A stretch of 64,000 bases of DNA from Candidatus Methanomethylophilus alvi Mx1201 (GTDB lineage: Archaea > Thermoplasmatota > Thermoplasmata > Methanomassiliicoccales > Methanomethylophilaceae). The first letter of the stretch is position 1; each line of letters opens with the position of its first letter. Positions 52,519-60,490 of the stretch are shown here, piece by piece. The translations under genes were made by a program, and so were the position numbers. The DNA lies in the NCBI RefSeq assembly GCF_000300255.2, contig NC_020913.1:1176692-1240691 (forward strand), given 5' to 3'. The notes under the pieces are model-generated. The model was not told the origin of the DNA, did not search any database, and was given only the letters and a program-made list of their open reading frames with translations.

Positions 52519-52925
52519 TGTACTGCGTATACTCCGACGGGGGATCCAGAGGAAACCCGGGACCTTCCGCCTATGCCATCGTCGTGACCAAGGACGGGAA
52601 GACCGTCCACGAGCATGCCGAGTTCCTAGGGGTACACACCAACAACTATGCGGAGTACCGCGGGCTCATAGCAGGGATATCCAAGGCCCTGGAGCTGGGT
52701 GCGGACGAGGTCGAGTTCGTCATGGACTCCCAGCTGGTGATAAGGCAGATGACGGGTCAGTACCGTGTCAAATCCCCGGACATGCTGGCACTTCATGAGG
52801 ACGCTAAGAACCTCGCATCGATGATCCCCAAGGTCACTTTCACCAACGTCAGACGTTCCGAGAGACTCATCCCCCGTGCGGACGCCCTCCTCAACGCCGA
52901 AATGGACAGGCATTCCGGCCAATAA
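52518..52925 (+). CDS. rnhA: Ribonuclease HI-like protein
   Basis: RNase H fold of the short archaeal/Sto-type class. Catalytic carboxylates are visible in YSDGGSRGNPGP (Asp7), NNYAEYRGL (Glu) and FVMDSQLV (Asp), with a C-terminal ADALLNAE acidic residue. 135 aa, no hybrid-binding domain. It cleaves the RNA strand of RNA-DNA hybrids. Its ATG shares the last base of the panD stop (TGATG), so the genes are coupled. Confidence 0.88.
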   Translation: MYCVYSDGGSRGNPGPSAYAIVVTKDGKTVHEHAEFLGVHTNNYAEYRGLIAGISKALELGADEVEFVMDSQLVIRQMTGQYRVKSPDMLALHEDAKNLASMIPKVTFTNVRRSERLIPRADALLNAEMDRHSGQ

Positions 52926-52964
52926 GGGTCGTTTTTATTAAGAAAATAGGGCCTAGCATAGACT

Positions 52965-53804
52965 ATGATGGACCGCCCGTCTTCATCGGTATCCTCCGAC
53001 AAGGAGGTATGTGCCAGATTCTCGAAAGCATACGAACTTCTGAAGGAGGACGGGCACGATCCGCAGGCGATAGAACTGCTGCAGAAGAACGTCCTGAAGA
53101 ACTGTACATCTTCGATAGTCCTGTTGGGAGACGTCTATTCACAGGGGGACGAGACCGAAAGGAAGGAGTCGATCAAACTATTCCGTAAGGCCGCGGCCCT
53201 CGGAGACAGTTCCGGAATGAGGAATCTTGGTTACTGCTATGCCGTAGGGATCAATGTGGAGAGGGACAAGGAGGAAGGTGCCAGATGGTACACGGAATCC
53301 GCCGAGGCGGGAAACGCCCGCGCCATGTGTAACATCGGGGTCATGTACGACTTCGGGAACGGAGTCCCGCAGGACCGCGACAAGGCCTTCGGATGGTATC
53401 TGAGATCGGCACAGGGCGGATGTACCAGGGGGATGACGAATCTGGGCGAGTTCTATCTGTACGGCAAGGGAACGGAGAGGGATCTGGATGAGGCCGAGAG
53501 ATGGTTCAGGGAATCGAACAGTCCGCGTGCGATATACCATCTGGCGGAGATCTACCTCGACGAGAAAAATGACACCGAGAGAGGCATGACATTCCTGCGG
53601 CTGTCCGCCGAGGCCGAGTACTCCAAAGCACTGTACAGATACGCCACCATCGTGGAGAAGGACGATCCCGAATGTGCCAGGGAGATGTATCTGAAGGCCG
53701 CATCCAAAGGGAACTCTGACGCCAAGGAGAAACTCGAGGCCCTCGGGATCCCAGTCCCGGAATCCCGCATGGCCAAAAAAAAGAAGGAAAAGAAGACCTC
53801 TTGA
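52965..53804 (+). CDS. Sel1-like repeat protein
   Basis: Five or more Sel1 repeats (ESIKLFRKAAALGDSSGMRN, EGARWYTESAEAGNARAMCN, KAFGWYLRSAQGGCTRGMTN and others) occupy residues ~50-260. A very basic tail (KKKKEKK) ends the protein. No signal peptide, so likely an intracellular scaffold. TTTTTATTAAG at ~52931-52940 predicts a leaderless message at the ATG at 52965. Confidence 0.85.
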   Translation: MMDRPSSSVSSDKEVCARFSKAYELLKEDGHDPQAIELLQKNVLKNCTSSIVLLGDVYSQGDETERKESIKLFRKAAALGDSSGMRNLGYCYAVGINVERDKEEGARWYTESAEAGNARAMCNIGVMYDFGNGVPQDRDKAFGWYLRSAQGGCTRGMTNLGEFYLYGKGTERDLDEAERWFRESNSPRAIYHLAEIYLDEKNDTERGMTFLRLSAEAEYSKALYRYATIVEKDDPECAREMYLKAASKGNSDAKEKLEALGIPVPESRMAKKKKEKKTS

Positions 53805-53816
53805 CGGAAATCCTAT

Positions 53817-53864
53817 GACGGGGATCGGGCCTCCCCCGTCTCAATCCCGCCATGGATATGGCGG
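53817..53864. terminator. Double hairpin between Sel1 gene and ABC exporter
   Basis: GACGGGG/CCCCGTC (53817-53840) and CCGCCAT/ATGGCGG (53847-53864) follow each other between convergent genes, so each can terminate one direction. Confidence 0.5.
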
Positions 53865-53942
53865 ACGGGATCATCGGCCGACGATATCCCCCACCTGTGT
53901 GGAGTCCGCATCGGTGGTCTATAATCCAATAATCAATCCAAC

Positions 53943-54689
53943 TCAATTGCTCTGCCTCAGAGCATACAGCGACAGCAGGTAGAACGCCGCCCCGTACACC
54001 AGCAGTACCGCCAACGAGATCCAGGGGAAGGACCAGTCCAGGGCGGCGGCCCTGATACATTCCGACGTATGAGTCAGAGGAAGGATCTCGATGACCCATT
54101 TGGCGACGTCCGGCAGGGCATTCAGAGAGAACATAGTCCCGCACAGGAACGTCATCGGAAGGATGACGAAGCTGTTGAACAGATTCATGTGGGGAAGGTC
54201 CTTGACCAGCATCCCCGCGGCCACCCCCAGAAGGGAGAACACTACGCACGAGAGGACCATGCACAATATCAGCCCCACGGTCACATGCAGGTCGTCGCTC
54301 ATGAAAAGACCCAGTATCAGCAATATGGTGCCGCACATCATGCCCTTGGCCATACCCAGCACGGCCTTGCCGAAGATTATACCCGTCTTGGACACGGGAC
54401 ACAGCATCATCTCGTCGAAGCTCTCGTAGAACCTCTTCTGGACCATCAGTTTGTTGGATATCGTGGTGAAGGAAGAAGACAGGGTCGTGAGCGCTATGAC
54501 CCCCGGGATCACGAACGCTATGTAGTCCACGCCCTCCATGGTCACCCCCTTCCCGAGCCCGTAGCCGAACGCCACGAGGTAAAGAAGGGGCGTCACCAAT
54601 GATGTGGCCAACAATACCCAGACATTCCTTTTCAGATAGTACAGGTCCGAAAGGGCCACACGATATATGTCGTCGAGAACGTTGTTCAT
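53943..54689 (-). CDS. ABC-2 type exporter permease (cbi operon copy)
   Basis: Six transmembrane helices with the ABC-2 motif LAVPG-like FVIPGVIALTTLSSSFT and the conserved QKRFYESFDEMMLCPVSKTGIIFGK. 248 aa. Overlaps the ATPase stop by 4 bases. It is the last gene of the operon that begins with the orphan importer ATPase and the corrin methyltransferases. A paralogue lies at 60491-61252. The exported substrate is unknown. Confidence 0.85.
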   Translation of the reverse strand: MNNVLDDIYRVALSDLYYLKRNVWVLLATSLVTPLLYLVAFGYGLGKGVTMEGVDYIAFVIPGVIALTTLSSSFTTISNKLMVQKRFYESFDEMMLCPVSKTGIIFGKAVLGMAKGMMCGTILLILGLFMSDDLHVTVGLILCMVLSCVVFSLLGVAAGMLVKDLPHMNLFNSFVILPMTFLCGTMFSLNALPDVAKWVIEILPLTHTSECIRAAALDWSFPWISLAVLLVYGAAFYLLSLYALRQSN

Positions 54690-55567
54690 ATCCTCAGCGC
54701 CTTCTCCAAAGCCTTCACGTTCGTCCTGCCGGTCTCCTCCAGGAACACATCCTCCAGATGCGTCCCCCTGACGACCCCGTTCCTGTCCTCCACCGTGTCG
54801 AAGAAGGCCTTGGCCTCCTCCCTGGTGTCGAAGAACCTGTATTGGCGCCTCCCGTCGTCGGAATCGTATTCCACGGTGTACTTACCCAGACGGCAGCACA
54901 GCTCCCTGGGGGTGCCGCTGTCCCTGATCTTCCCGTGGCCGATTATGCTCACCCTGTCGCACAGGGACTCGGCCTCGTCCATGTAGTGGGTGGTGAGGAA
55001 GATGGTGGTGCCGTTCCTGTTCATGATGCGGATCATATCCCAGAGCATGTGCCTCGACTGGGTGTCGAGACCTGCGGTGGGTTCGTCGAGGAAGAGGACC
55101 TTCGGCCTGTGCATGAGGGCGCACACTATGGCGGTCTTCCTCTTCCATCCGCCGGAGAGCTCCATGGGGGTCTTGTCCAGATACGGTGTCAGGCCGATCA
55201 TGTCGCAGAGCTCCTCCATACGGGGGCCGATATCCTTCCTGGGTATCTTGTGGAGCATGGCGCGGCAGATTATGTTCTCCCTGACGGAGATGTCCTTGTC
55301 CAAGGCGATGTGCTGCTGGACCACCCCGATCAGACGGCGGGCCTCGTCCGCATGGGTGTCCGTACGGTACCCTCCGACCGAGATACTTCCCTCGGCGGGC
55401 TTCATCATGGTGGTCAGTATCTTCACCGTGGTGGTCTTCCCTGCCCCGTTGGGCCCCAGGAATCCGTAGATCTCCCCTTCCGCCACATGGACGTCCATAT
55501 GGTCGACCGCTGTGAAATCACCGAATCTGACGACAATGCCCTCTGCATCTATCACATAATCTGGCAC
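54686..55567 (-). CDS. ABC-2 type exporter ATPase (cbi operon copy)
   Basis: DrrA-like ATPase with Walker A GPNGAGKTT, signature LSGGWKRK (W in place of the usual Q), Walker B VLFLDEPTAGLD and TTHYMDEAE. 293 aa, with a C-terminal ~70-residue domain. It starts GTG (55565-55567) with GGTGGT 5 bases before it. The paralogue at 59564-60490 shares the LSGGWK signature, so the two exporters derive from one ancestor. Confidence 0.87.
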   Translation of the reverse strand: MPDYVIDAEGIVVRFGDFTAVDHMDVHVAEGEIYGFLGPNGAGKTTTVKILTTMMKPAEGSISVGGYRTDTHADEARRLIGVVQQHIALDKDISVRENIICRAMLHKIPRKDIGPRMEELCDMIGLTPYLDKTPMELSGGWKRKTAIVCALMHRPKVLFLDEPTAGLDTQSRHMLWDMIRIMNRNGTTIFLTTHYMDEAESLCDRVSIIGHGKIRDSGTPRELCCRLGKYTVEYDSDDGRRQYRFFDTREEAKAFFDTVEDRNGVVRGTHLEDVFLEETGRTNVKALEKALRI

Positions 55568-55583
55568 ATTACCACCGGGATGA

Positions 55584-55599
55584 GGGGGCCGAAGCCCCC
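55584..55599 (-). terminator. TTCG-loop hairpin between cbiC and the exporter
   Basis: On the minus strand GGGGGC-TTCG-GCCCCC is a very stable tetraloop hairpin, 13 bases past the cbiC stop. Without a T-run it may attenuate transcription into the exporter genes or protect the upstream mRNA 3' end. Confidence 0.45.
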
Positions 55600-55612
55600 G
55601 GGTGAAAAACGA

Positions 55613-56239
55613 TTACCTGCCCATGGTGTACAGCATGGCGTTTATGATGGCGGCGCCGATGTTGCTTCCGCCCTTCCTGCCTTTGGCGACGATGTAGGGC
55701 ATGTCGTCGGTCATGATGAGCTCCTTGGACTCCACGACGTTGACGAAACCGACAGGGACACCCACTATGAGTGCGGGCCTGAGACCCTCCTCGTTTATGA
55801 GCCTGTGGAGTTCGATGAGGGCGGTGGGGGCGTTGCCGATCACGAAGATGGTCGGTTTACCCAGTTTGGCCCCCCTCTCCATACAGACGGTGGAACGGGT
55901 GCATCCCCTGGACTTGGCCTCCTCGACCACATCCGGGTCGCTGATGTAGCAGTGGACCTCCCCTCCCAGCGAGGTGAGCTTGTTCTTGTTTATGCCTGCG
56001 GCCGCCATCTTGGTGTCGGTCACTATGTCCGCACCGTTCTTCAGGGCCTCCACGCCGATCTTCGCGGCATCTTCGGAGAAACAGAGATTGTCCGCATAAT
56101 CGAAATCCGCCGAAGTGTGTATGCATCTCTTCACTATGGAGAACTCGGGTTCGGGCCAGGTGCGGCCGCCGAGCTCCTTGGTTATCGTCTCCATGCTCTT
56201 GGCCTCGATCTCGCGGGGCGTCAGTATCTCGAAAACCAT
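55613..56239 (-). CDS. cbiC: Cobalt-precorrin-8 methylmutase
   Basis: Moves the C-11 methyl to C-12 to give cobyrinate. The catalytic His lies in KRCIHTSADFDY. TDTKMAAAGIN, GNAPTAL and GVPVGFVN are family motifs. 208 aa from the ATG at 56239, chosen because AAGGAG is 11 bases upstream; a GTG at 56248 is too close to it. Part of the cbiL-F-H-C operon. Confidence 0.93.
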   Translation of the reverse strand: MVFEILTPREIEAKSMETITKELGGRTWPEPEFSIVKRCIHTSADFDYADNLCFSEDAAKIGVEALKNGADIVTDTKMAAAGINKNKLTSLGGEVHCYISDPDVVEEAKSRGCTRSTVCMERGAKLGKPTIFVIGNAPTALIELHRLINEEGLRPALIVGVPVGFVNVVESKELIMTDDMPYIVAKGRKGGSNIGAAIINAMLYTMGR

Positions 56240-56260
56240 TTCTCTCACTCCTTATATCCA

Positions 56261-57007
56261 TCAAAAGCGTTTGGTCTCCCTGTATCCTCTGGGAGTGATC
56301 ATGACCCCGTCCTTCACATAGGTCCGGGAATTTCCGATGACCACGGTGCAGAACATGTCCACATCGGCCTCCTTCAGCTTCCCGAGGGTGGTGACGGTCT
56401 TGCTCTGGTCCTTCCTCCCGGCCTGTCTCACGATCCCTACGGGGGTCTCCGGACTGCGGTACTTCAGAAGGATGTCCGTCGCCTGACCGAGGTACTCTGT
56501 CCTGCCGTGGCTCTTGGGATTGTATAATGCGATCACGAAATCGGACTGACCGGCGCAATCGACCCTCTTCATGATGCTCTCTATGGGGGTCATCAGGTCG
56601 GAGAGGCTGATGAGTGCGGTATCGTGCATGAGGGGTGCACCGAGGATGGCGGCACTGGAGGAGGCGGCCGTGACACCGGCCACGGACTCTATCTCTATGT
56701 CCGCGCCCATCTCGTCCGCCAGCTCGTAGATGAGTCCGGTCATCCCATATATCCCGGAATCGCCGGAGCTGACCATGGCGACGTTCTTCCCGGAAAGGGT
56801 GTCCTCGATGGCCATCCTGCACCTGTCGACCTCCTTCATCATCCCGGTGGCCTTGTACTCCTTGTCCGGGAAGAACTCCTGGAGGAGCTTCACATAGGTC
56901 GTGTATCCCGTGACTATGTCGGCGGATTCTATGGCGTGCACGGCACGGAGGGTCATGTCCTCCTTCCCGCCCGGACCGAATCCGACCACTGTCAGTCTGC
57001 CTGCCAT
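56261..57007 (-). CDS. cbiH: Cobalt-precorrin-3B C17-methyltransferase
   Basis: SAM-dependent ring-contraction methyltransferase. VVGFGPGGKEDMT is the N-terminal SAM loop. VSSGDSGIYGM and VAGVTAASSSAAILGAP are hallmarks of CbiH/CobJ. 249 aa starting MAGRLTVVG at 57007, one base after the cbiF stop. CbiG, which normally assists, is not in the window. Confidence 0.93.
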   Translation of the reverse strand: MAGRLTVVGFGPGGKEDMTLRAVHAIESADIVTGYTTYVKLLQEFFPDKEYKATGMMKEVDRCRMAIEDTLSGKNVAMVSSGDSGIYGMTGLIYELADEMGADIEIESVAGVTAASSSAAILGAPLMHDTALISLSDLMTPIESIMKRVDCAGQSDFVIALYNPKSHGRTEYLGQATDILLKYRSPETPVGIVRQAGRKDQSKTVTTLGKLKEADVDMFCTVVIGNSRTYVKDGVMITPRGYRETKRF

Positions 57008-57008
57008 C

Positions 57009-57769
57009 TCAATCGGTCCCCTTGCGGTATCCGGTGGTGAAATGACTGTCATAGAGCTTCGAGAGCTCGAACTCGTCGCCCAGGAATCCTCCCACCATGG
57101 TCATGGCGGTCTTCTCGATCTTGTTTTCCTTGACCAGCTTCGCCATGGTCTCCACGGTGCCGTAGAGGATCTTCTGCTCGGGCCAGCTGGCCTTGTAGAC
57201 GACGGCCATGGGGCAGTCGGGCTCGTATCCGGCCTCCATGAGGGTCTTGGTCAGCTCGTCCATGAACCCGACGCTCAGGAAGATGCACATGGATGCATGG
57301 TGGGCGGCGAGGTCCTTCAGCTTCTCCTTCGGGGGACGGGGGTTCTGCCCTCCATCCTGGTGATGATGACGGTCTGCGAGACGCTGGGAAGTGTAAATTC
57401 TTTTTTTACGGCGGCGGCGGAAGCACAGAACGAGGATACGCCGGGGATGACGTCGTACTCTATGCCCTCGGCGTCCAGCCTGACCATCTGCTCCCTTATC
57501 GCCCCGTATATGGAGGGGTCCCCGGTGTGGACGCGGACGACCTTCTTGCCCGCCTTGACCGCAGGGATGACGACGTCCATGACCTCGTCGAGGTTCATGT
57601 ATGCGCTGTCGTACACGACGGCGTCCTTCTTCCTGCCGTCCAGGACGGCGGGGTTCACGAGGGATCCGGCGAATATGATCACGTCCGCCTGGTCGATCAG
57701 CCTCTTTCCTTTGATAGTTATGAGTTCGGGGTCTCCGGGACCCGCTCCGATGAAATGCACCATCTCCAT
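57009..57769 (-). CDS. cbiF: Cobalt-precorrin-4 C11-methyltransferase, interrupted by a -1 frameshift
   Basis: The first frame (57769 to 57317) gives the N-terminal 145 residues: FIGAGPGDPELIT, VRVHTGDPSIYGAI and PGVSSFCASAAAV, ending ITRMEGRTPVP. The matching C-terminal half (KEKLKDLAAHHASMCIFLSV ... VVYKASWPEQKI) is in the -1 frame and stops at 57009. The switch falls on the C5 run at 57331-57335 (minus strand GTC CCC CGA). Reading CCC twice across the slip gives a seamless PVPPKEKL. Combined length ~253 aa is normal. Options are a programmed frameshift, a lost base in a homopolymer (error), or a broken gene. Confidence 0.8.
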
Positions 57770-58474
57770 TCAGTTCACCTTCTTTTTGATAAGGACGGTC
57801 GTGAAGTAACCATATTTCCTGTCGGTCTCCAGAGGACCGACGTATTCGTCTTCCATTCCGATGTTGCTCATGACGGTCGCATTGGATAGGGGGATGCCCT
57901 TGCGCCCCATCATGTCGGCGATCTCGCGGATGGATGCGAACGCCTTCATAATGACGATGTTGTCGATGCAATCCACGGCCTTCTCCACCTTCCCGATGTC
58001 ATGTTTGGCCATGGATAGGACTGCGAGACTCTCCTCGCCGATCATCAGGGGAAGCCCGGCCTTCGCGGCCCCGTGGCAGAACGAGGGGATCCCGGGGACG
58101 ACCTCGGTCTCATATCCCCTGTCCCTGACCTCCCGGTCGAGGTACATGTATGTGCTGTATACGGCGACGTCGCCGAGCGTGATCATGGCGATGTCCTTGC
58201 CCTGGTCGAGCATTCCGCAGATCCTGTCGATGTTCTCGGCACGGCATCTCTTGCGGACCTCGTCGTCGGGATTCATGCTGAACAGGAGTTCGACGACCTC
58301 CTTCCCGGAGATGTCCACCTTCTGCTTGATGATCTCGAGGGCGGTACCGTCCTCCCCCGGTTTCTTGACCGGGTATGCGATGACCTGCGCACCGTCGAGG
58401 AGCTCCTTCGCCCTGATCGTCATGAGGCCCGGATCGCCCGGACCTACGCCTATGCCGTAGAGTTTTCCTTTCAT
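57770..58474 (-). CDS. cbiL: Cobalt-factor II C20-methyltransferase
   Basis: SAM methyltransferase of the anaerobic corrin pathway. GIGVGPGDPGLMT is the SAM loop; ITLGDVAVYSTYMY and VVPGIPSFCHGAA are CbiL/CobI motifs. 234 aa. Its stop touches the base before the cbiF ATG. About 29 bases separate it from the orphan ATPase, so all are likely one operon. Confidence 0.93.
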   Translation of the reverse strand: MKGKLYGIGVGPGDPGLMTIRAKELLDGAQVIAYPVKKPGEDGTALEIIKQKVDISGKEVVELLFSMNPDDEVRKRCRAENIDRICGMLDQGKDIAMITLGDVAVYSTYMYLDREVRDRGYETEVVPGIPSFCHGAAKAGLPLMIGEESLAVLSMAKHDIGKVEKAVDCIDNIVIMKAFASIREIADMMGRKGIPLSNATVMSNIGMEDEYVGPLETDRKYGYFTTVLIKKKVN

Positions 58475-58503
58475 TTTTCACACTACCTATATCGAATATG
58501 TTT

Positions 58504-59388
58504 TCAGGCCTCGGACGTCTCTTTCTCGACGAGTCTTTTGGCCTCTTCCTGCTTCTTCCTGATGGCGGCCGCCATCACGGGCGACCTGACGCGTTCGACC
58601 ATATCGGCCGACTCGTCCATCGGAATGGCGTCTTTGAGTATCACATGAGGTCTGCCGTCGTCGTCCACGATCTTGGACTCCACACCGTAGACCACCTTGA
58701 GGTTCTCCTCGTTTATGACATGGTCCGGGGTACCGACATCGTATATGTGCCCCTGATGCATCATGATCACCTCGTCGGAGAACTTGGCGGCGATATTGAT
58801 GTCATGGCTTATCATGATTATCAGTATGCCTTTCTCGACCGAGAGCTTCTTCAGCATCTTGGTCACATCCAGCTGATGTCTCACATCGAGGTTCGAGGTC
58901 GGCTCGTCGAGAAGGAGGACCTTCGGCTCCTGGACCAGACCCCTGGCCAGCATGACCTTCTGATGCTGTCCGGCGGAGAGCTCGTTGAAGTTCCTCATAG
59001 CGAGATGGGATATCCCGAGCATCTTCAGTGTGTCGTACACGATATCGAGGTCGTTGTCGAGGGACTTCCACTTGCTGTGGGGATGCCTCCCCATGAGCAC
59101 GGTGTCCACGACGGTGAGGGGGAATGTGTCGTTGGCGGAATACGGAACGTATCCGACCTGCTTGGCCATATCCTTGATGGTGATCTCCTTGACGTCCTTG
59201 CCGTCGAGCATGACGGTACCGGAAGTGGGGGTCAGAATCTTGTTTATACAATGTATAAGAGTTGATTTCCCCACCCCGTTGGGCCCCATGATGGAGACGA
59301 ATTTGGGACCGGAGAGGTCCAAGGTGATATCGTTCAGTACTGGTGTGCTGGAGTATCCGAACTCCAGGCCGTCGATCTTGATCTGCAT
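58504..59388 (-). CDS. Orphan FecE/BtuD-type importer ATPase heading the cbi operon
   Basis: Walker A MGPNGVGKST (~residues 34-43), signature ELSAGQHQKV, Walker B VLLLDEPTSNLD and H-loop ISHDINIA are intact. 294 aa; the ~35-residue charged C-terminal tail (AAIRKKQEEAKRL) is longer than usual. No permease or binding protein is adjacent, whereas three binding protein-permease-permease modules in the window lack an ATPase and share its 17-bp operator type. I infer that it powers all three. Confidence 0.85.
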   Translation of the reverse strand: MQIKIDGLEFGYSSTPVLNDITLDLSGPKFVSIMGPNGVGKSTLIHCINKILTPTSGTVMLDGKDVKEITIKDMAKQVGYVPYSANDTFPLTVVDTVLMGRHPHSKWKSLDNDLDIVYDTLKMLGISHLAMRNFNELSAGQHQKVMLARGLVQEPKVLLLDEPTSNLDVRHQLDVTKMLKKLSVEKGILIIMISHDINIAAKFSDEVIMMHQGHIYDVGTPDHVINEENLKVVYGVESKIVDDDGRPHVILKDAIPMDESADMVERVRSPVMAAAIRKKQEEAKRLVEKETSEA

Positions 59389-59409
59389 TTCCGACCCTCG
59401 GTTTTTGAG

Positions 59410-59426
59410 TTGGATATAATATCCAA
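59410..59426 (-). promoter_or_regulatory. 17-bp operator/TATA of the orphan ATPase-cbi operon
   Basis: TTGGATATAATATCCAA is an almost perfect dyad, 22 bases before the ATPase start. Its centre is itself TATA-like, so transcription would begin close to 59392 and the operator would cover the TBP site. Confidence 0.75.
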
Positions 59427-59523
59427 TTAAGACTAGAACGCAGACGGGTTATTAATTTGTTATTGTGACGGCAAAGGCCCAGAACGATATGGAACCGCCT
59501 TCATTCAAGTACTGATTTATACT

Positions 59524-59540
59524 ATGGATGTATCATCCAA
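59524..59540 (+). promoter_or_regulatory. 17-bp operator of the divergent ABC-2 exporter
   Basis: ATGGATGTATCATCCAA follows TTTATA (59516-59521) and lies between it and the expected start at ~59544, the position of the downstream operator at the importer promoters. Confidence 0.7.
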
Positions 59541-59563
59541 TTCAGATATAAGGACGTGATTTA

Positions 59564-60490
59564 ACGGAAGACGACTACATAATCGCGGTAGACGGTCTTG
59601 TCAAACGCTACGGTGACAAATCAGCCATCGACGGCGTTAACATGAGAGTGAAGAGAGGGGAGATGTATGCCTTCCTGGGCCCCAACGGAGCAGGGAAGAC
59701 CACCACCGTGAGGGTCTTAAGCACCCTTACCGGGTTCGACGAGGGTTCCGTCGTCATAGACGGGCACAACATCGTGGAGGAGCCGAGGGAGGCCAAGGCC
59801 GCCATCGGCGTCATCCAGCAGCACATCTCCCTGGACAAGGACCTCACGGTCTGGGAGAACATGATGTCCCATGCCCTCTACCAACAGATGCCTAAGGAGG
59901 ACCGCAGGAAGAGGATCGACCAGCTGTCCGAGTACATCGGACTGGGGGAGTACTACAATTACAAGGTCGATAGCCTTTCCGGCGGATGGAAGAAGAGGGT
60001 CGCCATCGTATGCGCCCTGGTCCACAGCCCCAAACTGCTTTTCCTGGACGAGCCCACGGTGGGTCTCGACATCCAGGCCAGAAGGGGCCTCTGGGACCTC
60101 CTGAGGAAACTCAACGACGACGGGATGACCATATTCCTAACCACCCACTACATAGAGGAGGCCGAATCTCTGTGCAACAGGGTCAGTTTCATAGAGAAAG
60201 GGAAGATCATCGCCGAAGGGACTCCCGAGGAACTCGCACACAGGATAGGTGCGGCCACCGTCGAGTACTTCGGACCCGACCACAAGACCCAGTACAAATA
60301 CTTCCAGACGAGGGCGGAGGCGGACGGATTCGCCAAGACATTGGACGAGACGTACACGGTCACCGTCAGGAGGACCAATCTCGAGGATGCCTTCGTGGAG
60401 ATGACCGGGAACAAGATCGGAGACAACGGATTCATGCTGGGACAGTCCGGGAAGGGCGGATCCGGCATGAAGAAGATGGGAGGGATGTGA
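59564..60490 (+). CDS. ABC-2 type exporter ATPase, probable ACG start
   Basis: Walker A GPNGAGKTT, signature LSGGWKKR, Walker B LLFLDEPTVGLD, TTHYIEEAE. The first ATG (59642) would cut off the first strands and the A-loop tyrosine. In frame upstream the sequence reads (ACG)-EDDYIIAVDGLVKRYGD, aligning with MPDYVIDAEGIVVRFGD of its paralogue. GGACGTGAT, one mismatch from the ideal ribosome binding site, lies 4 bases before the ACG. The frame opens after a TAA with no other start codon. The C-terminal ~30 residues are Gly/Met-rich. Confidence 0.82.
   Translation, partial: TEDDYIIAVDGLVKRYGDKSAIDGVNMRVKRGEMYAFLGPNGAGKTTTVRVLSTLTGFDEGSVVIDGHNIVEEPREAKAAIGVIQQHISLDKDLTVWENMMSHALYQQMPKEDRRKRIDQLSEYIGLGEYYNYKVDSLSGGWKKRVAIVCALVHSPKLLFLDEPTVGLDIQARRGLWDLLRKLNDDGMTIFLTTHYIEEAESLCNRVSFIEKGKIIAEGTPEELAHRIGAATVEYFGPDHKTQYKYFQTRAEADGFAKTLDETYTVTVRRTNLEDAFVEMTGNKIGDNGFMLGQSGKGGSGMKKMGGM

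Noticed and set aside
53924..53941. Another TTGGAT-type operator after the ABC-2 permease gene
   Set aside because: The two ATCCAA elements are direct, not inverted, and lie downstream of a gene end rather than at a promoter.
56239..56248. GTG start of cbiC three codons earlier
   Set aside because: It would lie only 2 bases from AAGGAG, whereas the ATG has a workable spacing.
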